A stretch of DNA of 34,842 nt from an uncultured Eubacteriales bacterium (lineage in GTDB: Bacteria; Bacillota; Clostridia; Saccharofermentanales; UBA5734): positions 1-34,842 of the forward strand of contig CAILLO010000019.1 of the NCBI GenBank assembly GCA_903835065.1. The letters run 5' to 3'. The stretch's first letter is position 1. Every line of letters begins with the position of its first letter. This document shows positions 31,095 through 34,842 of the stretch, piece after piece. The notes under the pieces were generated by a model that ran no database searches, was not told where the DNA came from, and saw only the letters and a program-made list of their open reading frames with translations. The position numbers and the translations under genes were made by a program.

Positions 31095-31385
31095 CTACTT
31101 CTTCTTGGCGTGCGGGTTGACCTTCTCCTTGAGCCCCTTGCCGGCCTTGAAAACCGGGGCCTTGGAAGCCTTGATCGTGATTTCCTTCTTGGTCTGCGGG
31201 TTGCGGCCCTTGCGCGCCTTGCGGCTGCGGACTTCGAACGTGCCGAAGCCGACCAGGACGACCTTGTCGCCCTTCACGAGCGCCTCGGTCACGGATGCGA
31301 CCAACGCGTTCAGAGCGCCTTCGCTGTCCTTCTTGCTGAGTTCGGTCTTTGCAGCGATTGCAGATACCAGATCGTTCTTGTTCAT
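31095..31385 (-). CDS. hup: HU-family DNA-binding protein
   Basis: A 96-residue protein from ATG 31385 behind GAAGGAGG. The N-terminus [28 protein letters not shown], the core [24 protein letters not shown] (with the DNA-intercalating Arg-Asn-Pro arm) and [12 protein letters not shown] are the full HU/IHF pattern. HU bends and compacts DNA non-specifically as a dimer. The last residues HAKKK are a short Lys tail. A near-consensus promoter lies upstream and a perfect-stem terminator downstream, so it is a monocistronic, strongly expressed gene. Confidence 0.97.
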   Translation of the reverse strand: MNKNDLVSAIAAKTELSKKDSEGALNALVASVTEALVKGDKVVLVGFGTFEVRSRKARKGRNPQTKKEITIKASKAPVFKAGKGLKEKVNPHAKKK

Positions 31386-31425
31386 GTATGTGCCTCCTTC
31401 TATCAAAAGAATTGGGTCCACCGCC

Positions 31426-31454
31426 ATTATCCACCCAGGATTTTGCCCTGTCAA
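31426..31454 (-). promoter_or_regulatory. Near-consensus promoter of the HU gene
   Basis: The reverse strand has TTGACA (31454-31449), a 17-base spacer and GATAAT (31431-31426), 41 bases before the start codon. This is the strongest promoter in the window. Confidence 0.9.
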
Positions 31455-31575
31455 TATGCACAAGACAGGAAATCCGCTTCCCGTGCGCATTTCAAGTCGC
31501 ATGTTACAGAAAGCGGCAGTATTCGGACTTCGGGGCCGTCATTGTGCCTTCGACGCGCCCGGATGCCGTAGAGCG

Positions 31576-31584
31576 TGTTATAAT
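31576..31584 (+). promoter_or_regulatory. Extended -10 promoter of the fumarase genes
   Basis: TGT followed by consensus TATAAT (31579-31584), 42 bases before the ATG at 31627. No -35 is evident. Confidence 0.65.
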
Positions 31585-31626
31585 GTGTCTTCTCGCGAAA
31601 AGTCGAGGGAAAGGAGGCCTGCCGCC

Positions 31627-32469
31627 ATGAAGGAGATCGACGTGTCCGTCGTCCGGAAAACGGTGGCCCGCCTCTGCATCGAGGCCAATACTCTCCTGCC
31701 GCAGGACCTCCGGAAGGCGCTCGGCGACGCGGCCGCCGCAGAGCCGTCCCCATACGGGAGGGCCCTGCTCGAGGAACTCGTCGAGAACGCCGACCTCGCC
31801 CGCCGGACAGGTCTGTCGATCTGTCAGGATACCGGGATGGCCGTCGTCTTCCTGACCGTCGGCCAGGACGTCCGCTTCACGGGCGGTTCGCTCGAGGAGG
31901 CCGTCGACGCCGGCGTCGCGGACGGGTACCGGGAAGGCCGGCTCCGCGCCTCCGTCGTGTCCGATCCGCTGCTCCGGAAGAACACCGGCGACAACACCCC
32001 CGCCGTCGTGCACGCGAGGATCGTCCCCGGTGACGCCGTGGAGATCGAAGTCGCGCCGAAGGGCTTCGGCAGCGAGAACATGAGCGCGCTCCGCATGCTC
32101 AGCCCGTCCGACGGCGTGGACGGCGTGAAGCGCTTCGTCCTCGAGACCGTCGAGGCGGCCGGGCCCAACCCGTGCCCGCCCGTCGTGATCGGAATCGGCC
32201 TCGGCGGGACGATGGAGAAGGCCGCCCTGCTCGCGAAGCGGGCGCTGCTGCGGCCGGTCGGCTCGCGCAGCCCCCTCCCGCACATCGCCACGCTGGAGCA
32301 GGAGCTCCTCGACGCGGTCAACCGCTCCGGCATCGGCCCGGGCGGTCTCGGCGGGCGCACGACCGCGCTGTCGCTACAGATCGAGACCTATCCGACGCAT
32401 ATCGCGGGCCTGCCCGTCGCGCTCAACATGAGCTGCCACGCGACCCGCCATGCGCGTGCGGTGCTGTAG
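31627..32469 (+). CDS. Class I fumarate hydratase (or L-tartrate dehydratase), alpha subunit
   Basis: A 280-residue protein from ATG 31627 behind AAAGGAGG. The three cysteines that hold the [4Fe-4S] cluster are visible: Cys66 (SICQDTGM), Cys183 (GPNPCPPVVIGIGLGGT) and Cys270 (NMSCHATRHA). The layout FVLETVEAAGPNPCPP and GRTTALSLQIETYPTHIAGLPVAL is typical of the alpha subunit of two-subunit class I hydro-lyases. The enzyme hydrates fumarate to malate; the oxygen-labile cluster suits an anaerobe. The beta subunit starts directly at the next base after the stop. Tartrate dehydratase is the main alternative, but fumarase is more common in this arrangement. Confidence 0.93.
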   Translation: MKEIDVSVVRKTVARLCIEANTLLPQDLRKALGDAAAAEPSPYGRALLEELVENADLARRTGLSICQDTGMAVVFLTVGQDVRFTGGSLEEAVDAGVADGYREGRLRASVVSDPLLRKNTGDNTPAVVHARIVPGDAVEIEVAPKGFGSENMSALRMLSPSDGVDGVKRFVLETVEAAGPNPCPPVVIGIGLGGTMEKAALLAKRALLRPVGSRSPLPHIATLEQELLDAVNRSGIGPGGLGGRTTALSLQIETYPTHIAGLPVALNMSCHATRHARAVL

Positions 32470-33027
32470 ATGGAACGCGTGAAGCTGACCCTTCCGCTCG
32501 ACCGCGCCGCCGTCGCGGGCCTCCGCGCCGGAGACCTCGTGCTGCTGTCCGGCCCCGTCTTCACGGCGCGCGACGCCGCACACAAGCGGATGGTCGAGGC
32601 GCTCGACCGGGGCGAGGAACTGCCCTTCCCGCTGGACGGGCAGACGATCTACTACGTCGGCCCCTGCCCGGCACCCCCGGGACGACCGGTCGGTTCCGCC
32701 GGCCCGACGACGAGCGGCCGGATGGACCGCTACGCCCCGAAGCTGCTGCGTCTCGGGCTGCTGGGCATGATCGGGAAAGGCAAACGCACCGAGGAGGTCC
32801 GGCAGGCGATCGTCGACGCCGGCGCCGTGTACTTCGGCGCGACCGGCGGGGCGGGCGCCCTGATCGCGACCTGCGTCGAGTCGGCGGAGGTCGTCGCATA
32901 CGAGGACCTGGGCACCGAGGCGGTGCGCCGGATGGTCGTGAAGGACCTGCCGGCCGTCGTGCTGATCGACCCGACGGGCGCGGACCTGTACCGGATCGGA
33001 CGGGAGCGCTGGCGGATCCCGGGGTGA
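32470..33027 (+). CDS. Class I fumarate hydratase, beta subunit
   Basis: A 185-residue protein whose ATG abuts the alpha stop codon (TAG-ATG), so translation is coupled. Family motifs: GDLVLLSGPVFTARDAAHKRM, YYVGPCPAPPGRPVGSAGPTTSGRMD and MIGKGKRT. VYFGATGGAGALIA comes next, followed by VVLIDPTGADLY. This swivelling domain completes the active site of the alpha subunit. The usual KGTT-like start of the first motif reads GPVF here. No own ribosome site is visible. Confidence 0.93.
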   Translation: MERVKLTLPLDRAAVAGLRAGDLVLLSGPVFTARDAAHKRMVEALDRGEELPFPLDGQTIYYVGPCPAPPGRPVGSAGPTTSGRMDRYAPKLLRLGLLGMIGKGKRTEEVRQAIVDAGAVYFGATGGAGALIATCVESAEVVAYEDLGTEAVRRMVVKDLPAVVLIDPTGADLYRIGRERWRIPG

Positions 33028-33079
33028 ACCGGGCGGCCGCGGAAGGCGGGATGCGTTCCGGCTTCTTCCGTCAGGAAGA

Positions 33080-33108
33080 TGGATAGGGGCCGGTGCCTGT
33101 AGTATGAT
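33080..33108 (+). promoter_or_regulatory. Promoter of the DUF1858-purA operon
   Basis: TGGATA (33080-33085), 17 bases, TATGAT (33103-33108), about 50 bases before the DUF1858 start. The -35 is weak. Confidence 0.5.
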
Positions 33109-33156
33109 GGACATGGAGGCGCGAGTGCGCCCGACAAGGAAAGAGAGGAAATTCAA

Positions 33157-33372
33157 ATGACCACAGTCACCAAGGACATGATCATCGCGGACGTTCTCAA
33201 CCTGGACCGGGGAACGGTGCCGATCTTCTTCAAGAACGGACTGCACTGCCTCGGCTGCGTGATGGCTTCGGGCGAATCGATCGAAGAGGCCTGCGCCGTG
33301 CACGGCATCGACACCGAGACCCTGATCGTGGAACTCAACAAGTACTTCGCCGCCGCGAAGGCCGCCGAATAA
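33157..33372 (+). CDS. DUF1858 protein with CxxC motif
   Basis: A 71-residue protein from ATG 33157 behind AAAGAGAGGAAA. VTKDMIIADVLNLDRGTVPIFFKNGLHCLGC is the DUF1858 pattern, with the redox-type pair Cys-Leu-Gly-Cys, then SIEEACAVHGID. Such domains are often found alone or fused to redox enzymes in anaerobes (prismane-associated group) and may bind metal or act in thiol exchange. Function is unproven. purA follows after 9 bases with its own AAGGAGG, so the two share a transcript. Confidence 0.9.
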   Translation: MTTVTKDMIIADVLNLDRGTVPIFFKNGLHCLGCVMASGESIEEACAVHGIDTETLIVELNKYFAAAKAAE

Positions 33373-34656
<1,284 letters not shown>

Positions 34657-34737
34657 GCCCCGAGGGGCGGAACCCGTCGGCGGGAACGCCACGGTGCCCG
34701 CCCGCACGGACCCGCCGCGAACGACACGAAGAAGCCC

Positions 34738-34762
34738 TGCGCCCGCGCCCGTCGCGGGCGCA
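34738..34762 (+). terminator. GC-rich hairpin between purA and tRNA-Thr
   Basis: TGCGCCCGCG-CCCGT-CGCGGGCGCA is a perfect 10-bp stem ending 4 bases before the tRNA. It has no T-run. It may end purA transcripts or take part in tRNA 5' processing. Confidence 0.5.
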
Positions 34763-34766
34763 TCGC

Positions 34767-34842
34767 GCTGATGTAGCTCAGTTGGTAGAGCAGCTGTTTT
34801 GTAAGCAGCAGGTCGTGGGTTCGAATCCCACCATCAGCTCCA
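34767..34842 (+). tRNA. tRNA-Thr (anticodon TGT), CCA encoded
   Basis: A complete cloverleaf: acceptor GCTGATG/CATCAGC, D stem GCTC/GAGC, anticodon stem GCTGT/GCAGC with loop TTTGTAA (anticodon TGT, 34800-34802), T stem GTGGG/CCCAC with TTCGAAT. The discriminator is T and CCA (34840-34842) is the last sequence in the window. Confidence 0.97.

Overview
The window is a GC-rich bacterial chromosome segment, densely coded on both strands, with Shine-Dalgarno sites and sigma-A/sigma-70 type promoters. Several genes point to an anaerobe: a two-subunit 2-oxoacid:ferredoxin oxidoreductase, a two-subunit oxygen-labile class I fumarase, and alanine dehydrogenase. A protein with a Spo0A-type C-terminal DNA-binding domain, together with YtxH, CsbD and HU genes, leans towards a high-GC relative of the Bacillota, but taxonomy cannot be fixed from this sequence alone.

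Layout. 1-4540: a decaying sugar locus. An IS3-type transposase start at the left edge abuts a 5'-truncated MalG-type permease. Next come a gutted GH13 alpha-glucosidase remnant, an intact LacI-family regulator, a P-loop kinase, and a GH13_18-type sucrose/glucosylglycerate phosphorylase with one frameshift. 4545-7452: a TVP38/TMEM64 membrane protein with an internal amber codon, divergent from an intact Uup-like ABC-F ATPase. 7490-11622 (minus): a pair resembling the alpha and beta subunits of C-glycoside deglycosidases, downstream of korB-korA. 11772-14162: a sensor kinase whose sensor and PAS regions look internally deleted, then an HD-GYP response regulator. 14191-20545: a ChrB-domain protein (minus), a SHOCT membrane protein, a large GT-C-like membrane protein and a PEP-synthase-like ATP-grasp protein.

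20559-23974 is an envelope/stress island. Five small minus-strand genes (GlsB/YeaQ type, two small membrane proteins, CsbD, YggT) sit behind a perfect 22-bp palindrome. Plus-strand YtxH and DUF948-like genes lie between two paralogous RelB/DinJ-type antitoxin genes that have no toxin beside them. 24191-26642: a DegT-type aminotransferase and alanine dehydrogenase operon. 26762-30230: DUF1697 (plus), then a HAD phosphatase, GH3 lipoprotein and aldo/keto reductase operon (minus). 30378-34842: the Spo0A_C-like protein, HU (minus), the fumarase subunits, DUF1858, purA and a tRNA-Thr ending exactly at the window edge.

The most notable points are the C-glycoside deglycosidase-like pair; LacI-type operator candidates at both sugar loci, suggesting one regulon; the kinase and phosphorylase pairing; the twin orphan antitoxins with matched promoters; the Spo0A_C-only regulator; and a run of truncations, internal deletions, a frameshift and a nonsense codon confined to the first 13 kb.
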